A stretch of 52,000 nucleotides of DNA from Adiantum capillus-veneris (GCA_014529385.2 CM043947.1:127784891-127836890); one strand, 5' to 3'; shown: positions 23,018 to 35,139, counted from the first letter of the stretch. Made by a program: numbers and translations. The notes: generated from the sequence alone by a model not told the origin.

Positions 23018-23029
23018 GCTCTGATACCA
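23018..23029 (-). promoter_or_regulatory. copia-1 primer binding site (initiator tRNA-Met)
   Basis: Minus-strand TGGTATCAGAGC, two bases past the 5' LTR, complements the 3' end of plant initiator tRNA-Met, the usual primer for plant copia elements. Confidence 0.95.
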
Positions 23030-23031
23030 AT

Positions 23032-23258
23032 TGTTGGAATTAGGGTTGCAGAGAAACACACATAGCTTGGAGAAGACGAAGGAAGCTCAAGGCACACAAT
23101 AGAGAGTGTGTTACTTAGTGTGCAATGGAAAGATAGATAGCCCTAGAGTGATGGGCGTATATACAATGCACGGGGGAAAAAACCTCCTAAAGAGGGAAAA
23201 AATGCCCCGGCGGTCCTAGTGTGTTCACACACATCACTACCACATGTATATGGTAACA
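23032..23258 (-). repeat. copia-1 5' LTR
   Basis: 227 bp, would carry the promoter. GTATATAC at 23,157-23,164 is a TATA-like sequence in the middle of the LTR. The pair to 18,081-18,307. Confidence 0.97.
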
Positions 23259-23302
23259 AATACGTGAGTTCATGGAAAATAGAAAGTCTTTTCATTCCAC
23301 GT
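23259..23302 (-). pseudogene. CACTA-1 tnp2 sliver between copia-1 and the gypsy element
   Basis: About 40 bp whose minus-strand frame reads GMKRLSIFHELTY, matching CACTA-2 GMKRLFILHTLPY at about 49,690-49,735. It shows that copia-1 and the gypsy element inserted independently in one gene, only about 40 bp apart. Confidence 0.85.
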
Positions 23303-23788
23303 TGTAGACGGCTGAGACAGTTTCACTGAGTGGGAACGTTCTCTTATGAGACGGGCAGTGAATTAGTCAAGTAATTACTATGGTAAACCCAAGGTATATA
23401 AATAGGGCCCATTACATTGTAATCGTGTTGGCATTTGGGTTAGCACAACCTTGAGCATAGTCGGATTAGCATTTTGGCGTCATTTGTACTTGAGTTGTCA
23501 ATCATTGCAGTTGTTTTCGGCTGTACTTTATCTGTAAATCACATCATACTCACTGTAATCTTTCATCTATAATTCCAATCACGGAAGATATTCCAGTTAC
23601 ACTTACTCTGTAATCAATACTCTGAATCTGAATTTGAATATTATTCTCAGTACGTAGTCTGGTTCTCATTCCAGTAGATAAATTCCAGTTTACTTTCTGA
23701 TTCTCTATCCAGTGGACTGTCTACACTAATATATCATCAATCTTCTAACACTCGAATTAGCTATCTCAAGAGATCAGCTCCAATTCCA
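23303..23788 (+). repeat. gypsy-1 5' LTR
   Basis: 486 bp, TGTAGACGGCTG to AATTCCA. Aligns with the right LTR from ACGGCTGAGACAG to the end, with scattered substitutions and indels, which shows more divergence than the copia-1 pair. The first five or six bases do not match the right copy. Confidence 0.9.
23395..23405 (+). promoter_or_regulatory. Putative TATA box in the gypsy-1 5' LTR
   Basis: TATATAAATAG lies about 90 bp into the LTR and is conserved in the right LTR (about 35,228). A plausible core promoter for the genomic transcript. Confidence 0.6.
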
Positions 23789-23791
23789 TTT

Positions 23792-23803
23792 TGGCGATCA
23801 CGG
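23792..23803 (+). promoter_or_regulatory. Candidate gypsy-1 primer binding site
   Basis: TGGCGATCACGG starts three bases after the LTR, at the expected place and with the usual TGG start. I could not match it to a specific tRNA. Confidence 0.5.
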
Positions 23804-23861
23804 TGGCTCGAGCTGAAGCTCGTTGACTGAAAGACTCTTCTCGAGTTGGAAGTTTTCAGCA

Positions 23862-25634
23862 ATGGCACCCAAATCCAGTCGTGGCTGAAAATCCACCATC
23901 CGTGTTGATCCTATTCTTGAGGAGTCAGGAAGAGAGTCTGACCCTAAGCAAGAGAAGGTGATTGACACTGAGGCTCAGGAGGAGCATAGTCAGGCTGATG
24001 AGACGGAGGACTCACAGTAGTCCAGTCATTCTCGATGCAGACGGGTAGAAAGGGAAGCACGAAAAGCCAAGAGTTCTCGGTCCTGGGAGGGGGATGAGGG
24101 TACCAAGGGAATTAAAGGCACTCACCGCACTTCTAGCCGACAGGCCAAAGAGAGCACTAACACAGAGACATAAACAAACATTGATTGGGATGCAGACACT
24201 GACAATTGGAAGAACACTTCCAAGCACCGTTCTGAATCTAAGAAGAGAAGCGGCAGACTGAGTGGTAATCGGAATGATTACTCATCTTCTCTGAAAATTT
24301 CTTTTGCAATATTCAAGGGAGGTAAGAAGGATGATCCAGACGTTCACATGCAGGCTTTTGAGCAGTATGCTGAATTGAAAAATATTGATGAAGATGATTG
24401 GGCAGAATACTTTCCGCAAACCTTGAAGGAGGCAGCGAGGAAATGGTATTACCATTACCCGCCTGTCAGCTCAGATCCTACAACAAATTTCTTAAAGCCT
24501 TCAGATTGGAGTATTCCGACAACAGAGGTGATGAAGATATCCTCTGTGGATTGGATAAGATCAAGCAGTGGAATCTATCAGTCCGAAGTTATGTGAAAAA
24601 AATCAAGGAGCTAACCAAGCAGTTACAGGAACCTCCATCTGAGAAGAGGTTGCGTGCATGGTTTCTGAATGGTTTTAGAAGCAAAAAGATTAGGGAGCAT
24701 GAGGTACCAGCTCCAGCCAAGAAATTCAATGATTTGGTACAACGGGCACTGAAGCTGGAACAGCAGGCCAAGAAGGAAAAGAGCCACAAAAAGAGAAGGT
24801 CCAGTAGCAGTAGCTCTGCTACTGAGAGTTCTGATTCCAATGAGGTGTCCAGAAGCTCTGAAAGCAGCTCTAATGAGCGGTCCAAGGATAAGTCAAAGAA
24901 GGGATCTTGGACCAAGAAGATTAAAGAAATGGCGAGACAGATTGCCGAGATTAGCCACACTAGACAGCCAGTTCGGAAGATGGAGACTTGGTGTTCGAAA
25001 TGCAAATCCAAGGACCATATCTCCAATGAGTGCCCACAATGTACTTACTGTAAGGCTTTTGGTCATTTATGGACCAATTGTGGTATCAGGATTCATCACT
25101 TTAAGAAGGGCAAAGACCTGTCAGTGGTAGCCTATATTGAACCAGTGAAAGTAGAACCCGCCAAAGTATCTCAAGAGGAGAGACCTTGGTACTAGTGGTA
25201 CTGGTCAAGGATGCGGCCAATTCCAAACGGGTATGAGCCGAGGCAGAGGGCGTGGCAACTTCCAGAGTCGGAGTATGAATTGCTACACTTGTGGGAAGTA
25301 CGACCATTTCGCAGCCCAATGCCCAGATGCACCTGCAACTACTGCTACTACTGAGGCTAAGGCACCAGAGCCAGTCCCAGTACAGGTAGTCACAAGAAGG
25401 AAGGGCGTAGTAATTGAAGAAATTCCAGATACTTCAGAGACACCAGTCACTACTAACAGCAGCAAGTGGGCTCAACAAAGAGAAATTTGGAAGGCGGTAG
25501 ATGAATGGCAAGAGCAGAGAGAACTAGCGGCTAAAATCACAGAGGATTTAGCGAAGAAGCTGCCAGAGCAGCCAGAAAGTTCTGAAGCGCGAGTCATTCA
25601 GAAGATACTAGCCCAATCAACTGAGAAAGATTAG
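23862..25634 (+). pseudogene. gypsy-1 gag, frameshifted
   Basis: Start at ATG 23,862 (MAPKSSRG, then a stop). A charged N-terminal region with stops leads into retrotrans-gag: QAFEQYAELKNIDEDDWAEY and LKEAARKWYYHYPP in one frame, then from about 24,470 in another frame FLKAFRLEYSDNRGDEDI, SEKRLRAWFLNGFRS and KKFNDLVQRALKLEQQAKK. A Ser/Lys-rich linker follows, then CCHC knuckles CSKCKSKDHISNEC and CTYCKAFGHLWTNC. After a second frameshift near 25,200 a third, CYTCGKYDHFAAQC, appears. Three knuckles are more than most plant gypsy gags carry (usually one). Confidence 0.88.
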
Positions 25635-25698
25635 TCAATACCGGGCATACCTGAGACCATGCTGGTTGCGGTACAAGGAATGGCTGATGAACTAAGAG

Positions 25699-26319
25699 TT
25701 GATGGAAGGATTGGAAGCACTAAAAGAGAGGAATGGCAGTGTGAAGATACAACCAGTTCTTCGAGATCTAACAACCAGTCTGACCAAGAGAGAGAAGAAA
25801 TCCATGTTAAAAATTTGTGATAGAATTCAGAAGTTGACTATAGAGCTGGAGGATATCAGAAAAACCTTGCTTGAAGTGGAAAACTTCATGAGACAGGGCA
25901 GAAAAGCTGAGGTGGAGGCCAGAACAGTGGACTTGACGGCCGTCTAAGATGATGAAGTTCCGCTCATTCAAGTGGACTACAAGGTTAGGAAGCAATGGGA
26001 ACCTCTTTCAAGTGTTATCTTAGATGGAGGTACAGGAGTCAATATAATGGGAGTTCATCTCCAACAGAGAATGGGTATCACGAATCTAAAGCCAATACCA
26101 TTTAAAGTGCGAATGACAGATCACAGAGTGGTACAAGCTACAGGCATGATTGCAAATATGCAGATAAGAGTAGGTAGGGAAAACTTTAAAACCAACTTCT
26201 TAGTTCTAGATGTGCAAGGGGCATATGGGATGCTGCTAGGGTGCCCATGGTTGAGAACAGCACATGGTGTTCATGACTATGCAAATCAAACCTTAAACAT
26301 AGAAGGGGCTAGTAGCTGA
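25699..26319 (+). pseudogene. gypsy-1 protease region
   Basis: A helical leader (25,699-25,947) ends in a stop and is followed by an aspartic protease domain with SSVILDGGTGVNIMG as active site (DGGT), GRENFKTNFLVLDV and YGMLLGCPWLRTA. The domain is of normal size. A TGA and further stops lie between it and RT (26,317, about 26,524, 26,647). Confidence 0.85.
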
Positions 26320-26649
26320 ATTCAGATCCAGACGAACAATACTAGGAGCTGGATAAAAGAGCTGAGGCCGAAGGAGTTATGCCAGAAGTATAAGGCAAAG
26401 AAGATCGAACGGATGTTAGCAGCACTAAACATATTTCCTTTAGCAGAGATTGACTTGAATGCAGTTTTATTGAATAAAGAGCAGGTCGACAAGCAGAAAA
26501 AGCAATTCCCAGATCAGTTTACTGAAATCAACACAGGGGAAAGATGAGTTCAGTTAACTGGGAGGTTGGTGGAATCAGCTGATACTGGCATGGTAGAGGA
26601 GCCAGTACGTTCTGAAGAACACACAGTGGATCAGAATGGTGATTCATAA

Positions 26650-28296
26650 TTGAATGGGCAATCCTCGGATTATGCTGAGGAATCGACTAAACAAAAAGGA
26701 GGCAGGCCTAATTGGTTGCTTCCAGACGACCAAGAAGTGGAAGAATGGAACGTAGGCTCGGAGGATAGTCCTAGGATGATCAAGGTGACCAAGCATCTCA
26801 ACCCAGTAATGAAGGAAAAGGCACACAGGATGTTCCAGAACTATAAAGATGTATTTGCCTGGGAACATACAGACCTGAAGGGGGTGGATCCTGAAGTATG
26901 TCAGCACCGGATACCGTTGAAGCCAGATGCTAGGCCAGTACGACTGTAAAGATACCGAATGAACCCCAACTATGCTAAGAAGGTCAAAGAGGAGATTGAT
27001 AATCTTCTCAAGGATGGGTTCATCACAGAGGTGGCCACTAGCGATTGGCTATTTCCCATAGTCGTAGTTCGTAAGAAAAATGAGAAATTGAGAGTTTGTG
27101 TTGACTATAGGAAACTCAACGCCCAAACTATTAAAGATCCATTTCCATTGCCTTTTACTGACATATTGCTTGATGAGATCGCAGGATATGAAATGTATAG
27201 CTTTATGGATGGTTACAGTGGCTATAACTAGTTACACATTGCTCATGAAGATAGAGCGAAGACCACTTTCATCACTGAGTGGGGAGCTTTCATGTATCTG
27301 GTGATGCCTTTCAGCCTGTGCAATGCACCAGCTACCTTTCAACGGTGTATGATGGAAATGTTTCATGAATTCCTTCATTGGTTCCTCGCTATCTTTATGG
27401 ATGACTTTACTGTATATTCGGATGAAGAACAACATCTACTATTCCTAGAAATGGTTTTCAAATGCTGTCAGGAGAAGCGGATTTGTTTGAATCCATTTAA
27501 ATCTGTTTTCTTAGTCTGGAAGGGACAGCTACTGGGACATGTGGTATCCTGAAATGGAATAAAAATGGCCAACGATCGATAAAATTCAGTGTATTCTGCA
27601 AGCTAAAGCACCCCCCAGAAACGCATCAGAGCTAAGCTCTTTCCTGGGTTATGTTAACTTCTATAGAAGGTTTGTACATAAGTTTGCTTCTCAAGAAGTA
27701 CCATTATACGAACTCACAAAGAAGACCACTAAGTTCAATTGGACTGCTGAATGTGAGGAGAGCTTCCAAAATCTGAAAAAGGTCATTATCAGTAAACCAG
27801 TCCTTAGGCAACCAAACTGGGATGTTATTTTCCATGTACATGTGGACGCTTCGGGATTGGAAATGGGGGCGATATTGGCTCAGCCAGATGGAAGGACTGA
27901 TTATCCTGTTTATTTTGCCAGTCACAGATTCAGTCAGGCTGAACAAGGATATACACTATTGAGCGAGAAGCCCTTGCAATGGTTTTTAGTACTACAAATT
28001 TCAGGCATTACCTGTTGGGAAAGTTGTTCCATTTTTATGTGGACCATCAGGCTCTTCTATTCTTGATTAATAAAGTCATTATTCAAGGCAGGCTGATACG
28101 GTGGATGATGTTCTTAATGGAGTTTGAATTTAGGATTTTTCATAAGCCTGGCAAGAATCACTATGGAGCTGATTTTCTGTCAAGAAGTACGGAAGGTTAT
28201 TCAGAATCACCCTTGAGGGATGAACCAGTGGACGCTGAATTATTTCAGCTGGAGGCAGGAGAATCAATTGATCCTGAATGGTATGATGTTTATTAG
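26650..28296 (+). pseudogene. gypsy-1 reverse transcriptase and RNase H
   Basis: The RT frame shows HRIPLKPDARPVRL (then a stop), DGFITEVATSDWLFPIVVV, LRVCVDYRKLNAQT, YSFMDGYSGYN (then a stop), FITEWGAFMYLVMPFSLCNA and IFMDDFTVYS (FMDD active site). The thumb and connection follow in a different frame between about 27,570 and 27,970 (SSFLGYVNFYRRFVHKFAS, ILAQPDGRTDYPVYFASH), returning to the first frame for RNase H (HYLLGKLFHFYVDHQALLFL, FRIFHKPGKNHYGADFLSR). Two compensating frameshifts and several stops are present, but all landmarks remain. Confidence 0.92.
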
Positions 28297-28365
28297 TTTC
28301 TTTCTCAAGGTGCTTTTCCAGAGGACTGGAAGCAGAACCTGAAGAAAGCTTTCATCATCAAAAGC

Positions 28366-29652
28366 TTGAAGTTTACTATCATCGGAGGGTCACTCTATCG
28401 ATTGGGTGTTGATGGTATACTTCGGCATTGTGTGCCTATGGAAGGAAGAATGCAAGTTATTTCAAAAGCACATAATGGCGAAGCTGGTGGACATTTTTCC
28501 AATGAAGTAACCTACAAGAAAATTCTGCAAGCTGTTTTGTGGTGGCAAACACTAATTGTTGATGTTAGAAGTTTTTGTAAAATTTGTGACATATGCCAAA
28601 GAATGGGTCGACCAACAGCTGCAGATATGACTCCTTTAACGCCAGTACAACCACTGGGTGTGTTCATGAAATGGGGATTAGATTTTATGGGACCTTTTAA
28701 GAAGGTTACTTCCAAGAAGAACAAGTACATGGTAATGGCTACTTGTTATGTCACTAAGTGGGTTGAAGCTAAAGCTCTTCCTGACAACACAGCCAAGTCA
28801 ACTGCAAGGTTTCTATTTGAGAATATTGTTTGTCGATATGGATGTCAAGTAGAGATTGTGTCAGACCAAGAAACACATTTTATCAATGACACCATGGAAA
28901 TTATATTGGATATGCTTTCAGTCAAGCATCGTAAATCTACTCCATATTATCCCAGATGCAATGGACAGGCCGAAAGTAGTAACAAGACAATCAAGAATAT
29001 TCTCACTAAGGTTGTGCAGAGGAAACCAGACCAGTGGGATTTGAAACTCTAGATTGCTCTATGGGCGTATAGGACAGCTTACAAGGTCACTACTGGGTTG
29101 ACACCATTCAAAATGGTGTATGGCACTGAAGCTATGGTTCCTATGGAGTTTGTTATCCCAAGTCTAAGAATGGTTGTGAAGTATGGCTTAGACTTCAACC
29201 ACAATCTGAAAAAGCGCCTAAATGAACTTCTGTAGTTAGATAAACTCAGGCAGCGGTCTATATTGGAACAAGAAATTGTTCAACAACGAAGGAAGCACTG
29301 ACATGATCACCGAATTAAGGTTTGAGAATTTTAGAAAGGAGATTTGGTGCTTCTCTATCAGTCTAGAATGGGTTCGAAGAAACCAAACCTGAAGATTGCC
29401 TGGGGAGGAACATTTGAGGTAGACTGGGTATTCTCCAATGGTACAATAAGACTGAAATATTTATCTGGATTATTGTTGCCAGGAGTATATAATGGTGCAA
29501 AGATCAAGCTTTACTATTCAGAAGCTAGAGAGTCTGGGCAAGAACAAGGTACTAGGGAATTAGGAACTGCAGATCAAGAGATACCAGAATCGGATATTTT
29601 TGGGCTTTTTCATGTGCAACCAGCCTCAATTTCAGAACCAGTAGCAGTATAA
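28366..29652 (+). pseudogene. gypsy-1 integrase
   Basis: HHCC finger: HNGEAGGHF then CKICDICQ. DDE core: WGLDFMGPF, VEIVSDQETHFIND and GQAESSNKT, all three acidic residues present. Then IALWAYRTAYKVTTGLTPF and a C-terminal domain ending NGTIRLKYLSGLLLPGVYNG without a chromodomain. Stops at 29,050, about 29,233, 29,299, 29,323 and 29,332 follow codons where CAG or CGA would be expected. Confidence 0.92.
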
Positions 29653-29955
29653 CCAACCAGACTGATCTCAGAATCAGTACCAGTGTGATCAAACCAGACT
29701 AAGAACCAGTCCAGTATCAGTGGGAACACACTTTTCAATTTTTAAGCGCCCAACGGTCAGATGGCACACCAATAGTAATCATTTCAAAGATGGGTAGGAG
29801 TCTTGTCCAATGCATGTCTGCCACGATAGCAGTGATGCACACAAGTCTAGGAGCGGCGAGTGGTGGAGCTTTTATGGCGCGAACACGTATAACAGTCAGG
29901 AATTTTTCCTCACAAATCCCCTGCGCGACGATTTCCTCCCGTTATTCATTCGCCA

Positions 29956-32900
29956 TTGCCAAGCTCTAAAGTATCTTTGCTACAGCCGCAGACCTCGTCT
30001 TTTGAGGAGACAATTAACTGTCGATTAGCTTTTCCAGTGACACCTGGGTACGGCTTTGACGCATCAAGTAAGTCTTCTTATCCTTCGCCTGTTTTGTCGT
30101 CTTCACAGTGTATGGGTAGGAAGAAGCGCTCAGACAAGATGCAGGAATCTATTGAGGAAACCCAAGCCATCATCACTGCTGCAAAGGCAAGCATTCCCAT
30201 CATTCCTTACAGCAAGATTCAACGCTATGTATTCACCGACCAAGCTATGGCTTTGCTGCAATTATGGGATCTACGAATCGTTTTGCAAGCCACAAGAATA
30301 GCTTTCGATGCAGACATCATCAAGCAGGTACTTGATTCTTTTGATGTTGAAGATGGCAGTGCCATAGTGTATGGTAAAAAGGTGTCGGCTACACCAAAAG
30401 ACATAGCTTTTGCATTCCGAATGCCCAATGAGCCCAAGCCATCTGTGGTGACCCCACAACAGATAAGTATAGTCCTAAAAGAAGATGAAGCGGCTAAGCG
30501 CAAGCGAAAGGCTAGTGGTCAAGGGATTCCAATGGCAGGACTAGAAGCTTCTACTGCTTACAAGTTTGTGGCCGAAGCAGTAAGCCTTAAAAATAATCCC
30601 ACATATGTATCTGAGAAAGTCTTTGCTATGCTATTGGCCAAGACATTGGATTTAAAGGTCTCTATCAACCTTTGTCAAATCCTTTCACATAACGTGCTTC
30701 AGCAAACCGCCAACTTGAAATCCCAGAGTGTTTTTAAATCTTGGTATGTTTGGCAATTTTTGTATTGGGCCACTGCTCCAGATGCTCATGGCTAGGTAAA
30801 ATCGGCTTGGAGTGAGAAGCCAGTTTCAAAACCCAAGAATATTGTTCTGTCCTCAGATGACGAAGCCACGGACAATCAGACCACTCCAATCGGTCTAAAA
30901 AGGAAATCCACCGAAGATCAGGCTGGCAGTACGAAGAAACCGAAAATGACACTGAAGAAGAGCAATGCTTTTCTGAAGTAGATAGAGAGTCAGATCAAAA
31001 CTGTGAATACTGAAAAGGCTATAGTGAGCCAAACCGATAAACAACCTCCTTAGAATGTTGCAGTCAACCAGTCAGTAGGACATAGTACAGTCACTACTGG
31101 TACTGGCAAAGATCAGGAAAATGCATTGACTTCTGAGAAGGTAGCAGAGCAGTCGGCTGTGGACAAAGGCAAAGGTCGAGCTTCTCCAACCTTACTGGGT
31201 GGTGTCTTTATTTCAAATAATGAAGAGGCTTTGCACTGGTAAAGAAGGACAGGTTGCAGCAGATGTAGACCCATCCATTGAAAGGGCGTCTCTTTCTACA
31301 GAAAGCTGATTATGCAGCCTTACCCTATATGGCTCCAGTGACAGTATATGAGTCTACTGATTCTGACCCAGCTACAGTAAAGGACGGATGTTCAGTCCTC
31401 ATCCAGTCTTCCTGGAATACTATTGTCCGTTGTATGGGACAAATGTTGGATGCTGTAGGGTCAGAAGATGAACTGAAAAAGGCTAAAGATGACTTGAAGG
31501 AAGCTGAAGACTAGATTCAGAAGCTCAAGACAGCACGAGATGAGCAGAATATGCACCATAGGCTACTTGAAGCTCATTCAGATAGGGTTATTGAGCTATT
31601 AAACGAAAAGCTAGCTAAGGTGGAGTCTAAGATGTTGATCATCAAGGAAGAAAGGAATGAAGCGCAGAGAGCTGCAGATCGGGTGGAAAAAATGCTGAAA
31701 ATGAAGAGAATTGACTTCAACTCCTTGCTACGTAGCCATACAGCTCTGAAGGCTTCCCACACTGACAGATATATTTATAACAGCTTGGCTGAAATTTTAA
31801 ATCCAGCAAGCAACGTTGTCTTTGATCTGGAAAATTTGAAGTCTCTCATGGAGACCATGCAGAGTGATTTGCAGGAAAAAGTGGCTGAATATATATGACA
31901 AATCAAGCAATCCTGGATTATATTGACTAGCAGAATTCCCTGGATAAAGAAAAAGAAGATAAGGAAGAAGAAGAGGATAAGGATGAAGGAGCTGATAAGG
32001 AGGAGGATGACCAAGAAGAAGGGCATACTAATGATGATGATGATGCCCCACCTCCACCTCTAGCCACAGCCAGACCAGCCAAACCAGAATGAAGGGCAGC
32101 AGTCGGGTAATCAGCAGTCAGAAGAAAAACATCCCAGTCACACTGGGAATCAGCCAACAAATCAGTCCTAGCTCAGTAGGGAGGCTAAAGAGAAAAGCAA
32201 AGTTCAAGATGAGGGACCAGTAGCTGATCAATAGAATTCCTTGCAGCTTATCACCCTGAATAGGCAATTGAGACATCAACAGGCTTCCATCACCAGATAA
32301 TATCTGGAGGATGATAATCTCCTGTATGATCTGGAACGTTTTTAGAGACTGTATGTCGGGGCCTGGGAAATGGTGGAGCATTGGAAATCAGTGGCCTTTC
32401 ATGATCAAGAAACTTGCCCTTTACTTGCGCATCTCAGTACAATCCAGTTGCTAGAAAGGGTTCCTGAATGGATAATCACTGCTGAAGAGAGACTGACCCA
32501 CATTTGCAAAGACAATCTACTGCAGATTGTCGCTCTCTCGCTCTTGAATTAGAACTTCTTTTGGGAAACAAACCAACCTATAAATGTATGAAGGATGTTA
32601 GGGAACAGTTAAAGGAGGTTTTGGTGCAGATGCAAATTGCCAGAGGAGTCTTGGATCAAAGAGTAAGGGCCATTCTTGAAGATCAGACAGCCACAAGTAA
32701 AGGACCGCAGACTAGAATGTCAGTCGAAGAACATGCAACTGCTCTCCACAAATTGTTTCACCTAGTGAGAATCACCAGAAAGATGACGCAGCAAGAGAAC
32801 CAAGCTGTTCTCAATTTTTTAGAATTCGTGCCCGATTCTCCAGTTCTCTTGTATGCCTTCCCAGCAAGAGAGACGTAACTGCCAAAAAATTTTCCAGCTC

Positions 32901-33551
32901 TTTATCCTCAACATCCAGAACCAGTTCATCGCCTTACATACTTCAAGACTATTGATGAGCTCCAGGATTGGTATGAGCGATCGACTGTGGAATGGAAAAC
33001 TTGGCAAACACTGTTCAATGATGCTCTCCAACTCAATGATATTCATGAGCTGAAAGAAGAGATGTAGAGGATCCGGATATGTATGGGTGAGTGGAAGATT
33101 CAGATCAAGGACCTGACCAAGATCACTAATCAGCTACTGCAACTTACTGTTGAATCCTCTAAATTTCTTGAAAAGGATATTGCAGCTAAGGCGGGCCTAG
33201 CACCACAGTATAGGGAGATGGTTGAGATTCTTTTCGAAGCTTGGGTCAAAACTAATCAGCCTCTTCCAGAAGGATGGATCCATACTGCTTCGCATTATCA
33301 CAAGCTGGCCAAGTCTGGGATCCAAGTCCGGGATCACCGAAGGCAGACGCACACTCTATGATCCTAACACCAAAACCTATCATTTCCTCACGCCTTATGA
33401 AGTACAGATGACCACAGAAAGGCGTGATCAGCTTGAGCAGGAGGCCATTTACCGACTTATCCAAAAGGAGAATGCTGGTACTGGGACTTCTCAGAAGTCA
33501 TCCAGGTCAAAGGGCAAACGGAAGCTGGTTCAGTGGAAGGATACTGGGTAG
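29956..33551 (+). pseudogene. gypsy-1 extra 3' coding region of unknown function
   Basis: About 3.6 kb of once-coding DNA between integrase and 3' LTR. Open pieces are 29,956-30,795 (279 codons), its extension to about 31,240, 31,278-31,514, 31,551-31,898, 32,504-32,878, 33,083-33,361 and 33,222-33,551. The N-terminal part contains FDADIIKQVLDSFDVEDGSA and YGKKVSATPKDIAFAFRMP, which vaguely recall the plant-transposon domain found in some gypsy elements. A Lys/Ser-rich linker, a heptad-like helical segment (DRVIELLNEKLAKVESKML), a Glu/Asp tract with PPPP (about 31,943-32,089) and a helical C-terminal half (MVEILFEAWVKTNQPLPEGW, YHFLTPYEVQMTTERRDQLE) follow. Tat and Ogre elements can carry extra ORFs, but I do not recognise this protein. 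Confidence 0.7.
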
Positions 33552-35139
33552 TTCCGTCTATGAATTCAGTAGGGCCACTTTTCTTCCTTAGTTGGAAGGT
33601 TGATATCAGTTTGTGTAGACGATGAGAGCTATACCTTCGCCTTTTCAACTGCCTCTTGCAATCTTTGTATGGCCACTCTATCATTGGTCAAGTCCAATCC
33701 CCAACATCGGAAGCAGACGGTGGATTTTTCAGCTTCAAATAGAATTAGATAGGGGAATTTTTCAAAAATTTTGGAATCTTGCCAAAATTCAAGAAAGAAG
33801 GGAAGGATGTAGATGGTGGAGAGGGGGAATGGGGAACACACCCGACACACACGCAATTGCCCCTATATAGCTCAGGGTATTCAAAGCACCCCTTTCCTCT
33901 CGAAAACACCTTCAAAAAGACCAACTCATAGTAGCAGGGCCTCGCCTGCACTTCGCCCAACGCACCCACGACCTGCACAATTGCTAAGCAGCGATCACAC
34001 CAATCTTGCTCGCTTCCAGCTCTTCCACATCTCGACACCTCTCTCTCTTTCTCTCTCACACACATAGGGGGCCCAGGGGGGCGCACACGCTCACACACAC
34101 CGGCACCATACACCCTGGAGACAAGCAAAGAAGAAAGGGGGGAAGGGGGGAAAGACGACGCCAAAACAGACAATGAAAGCTTCTCCTTCAAAGCAAAAAC
34201 ACCTGTACAAAATCCATATGGCCTGCTCTTGGTCGCAACAAGGCCATCACCTGCTTCATACAGAGTGGCACACACCTCCCTCCAAACTCGACTACGTCGG
34301 CACACACATCGACGAGAAAAATTCAGCGCTCACTTCGCATCGGCGACAACTCCTCCTCTGGGTAGCCTTCGCTGGCTACTTCCTCTGCCAGGCCCTCGCC
34401 CTTTCGGTCGCTTCACGGACAAACCCTGCATGCTGGCTTTTGGTCGCCGAGCGCACGAAGCATCTCCTTCTTCCCCAAACTCAAAGCTAAACCCAAAATC
34501 CAACCTTCCTCGACCAAGCATATCTCCATGCTCCGGACTCTGATTCAGGTGCCGTCGACTCTGACTAGCATCACATGCTACATGCTACCCACCAGACACC
34601 TGGCAAGCTCGAGAAAACACCAAATGGTGCGTTTCCCAATGTGGCTCTCAACCGCCTCGAAACTGGCCCCTGTCAAAATTTGATTGTCCATAACTTTCCA
34701 TCCAGAAGCCCGATTCTCAATCCGAAAAGACCAGCGTGCTCCACAACTCAAGCACTTCCCGTGTATCATTCCACACCCGCCTTGACCAACCACCTATGCC
34801 CGCCCAATCCGGCGAGGATCTGCAAACGCATCCCACTTCAACTTGCCATATCTTGCACATCCGGGCTCCGTTTGACGAGCTGTCTGGACGAGCTTCTAGA
34901 GCATCTCAAATACTACATTCCAGAACACTGACTTAGCATTCCGGGAACCTTTACATGCTATTCCACCTGGATCATTTTGGGGCCCTTTTGGCCTAAAATA
35001 ACCACATTAAGCATACATTTCCGCTGCCACTGTCCTGCTGAGGTCTTCCACACTAGCTTTAGCCCTCTGCCATGCACATACTAGCACCCTTTGCACTGCA
35101 TAGCACACTTCCCAATGCAGACCAACTTTGGTCGCACCA
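33552..35139 (+). other. gypsy-1 long non-coding 3' region
   Basis: About 1.6 kb between the extra coding region and the right LTR. It is richer in GC and C-rich on the plus strand (33,850-34,900), with CACACA and CTCTCT runs near 34,045-34,060. Open frames here are compositional. No polypurine tract is visible directly before the LTR. It may be 3' UTR, as in Tat/Ogre elements, or captured DNA. Confidence 0.5.

Larger units (their letters stand above)
18081..23258 (-). mobile_element. copia-1: nearly complete Ty1/copia LTR retrotransposon
   Basis: 5,178 bp, minus orientation, with 227-bp LTRs at both ends, TG..CA termini, a 5-bp TSD AATAC (18,076-18,080 and 23,259-23,263), a PBS for initiator tRNA-Met, a purine tract and one gag-pol frame of about 1,429 codons in copia order (GAG, PR, INT, RT, RH). 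It inserted into CACTA-1 tnp2, and the flanks rejoin in frame. LTRs differ at only two positions, so it is the youngest insertion here. Two stop codons in gag-pol and a changed integrase residue make autonomous activity unlikely. Confidence 0.97.

Noticed and set aside
23303-23320. Alternative gypsy LTR start at TGAGACAG (23,313)
   Set aside because: Starting at 23,303 is the option that gives TG at the terminus and restores the tnp2 frame with a 5-bp TSD; the later start leaves extra bases in the host gene.
34173-34936. Plus-strand frames of 105-118 codons in the GC-rich part of the gypsy 3' region
   Set aside because: Pro/Ser/Arg-rich translations expected of C-rich DNA; no motif, and several frames are open together.
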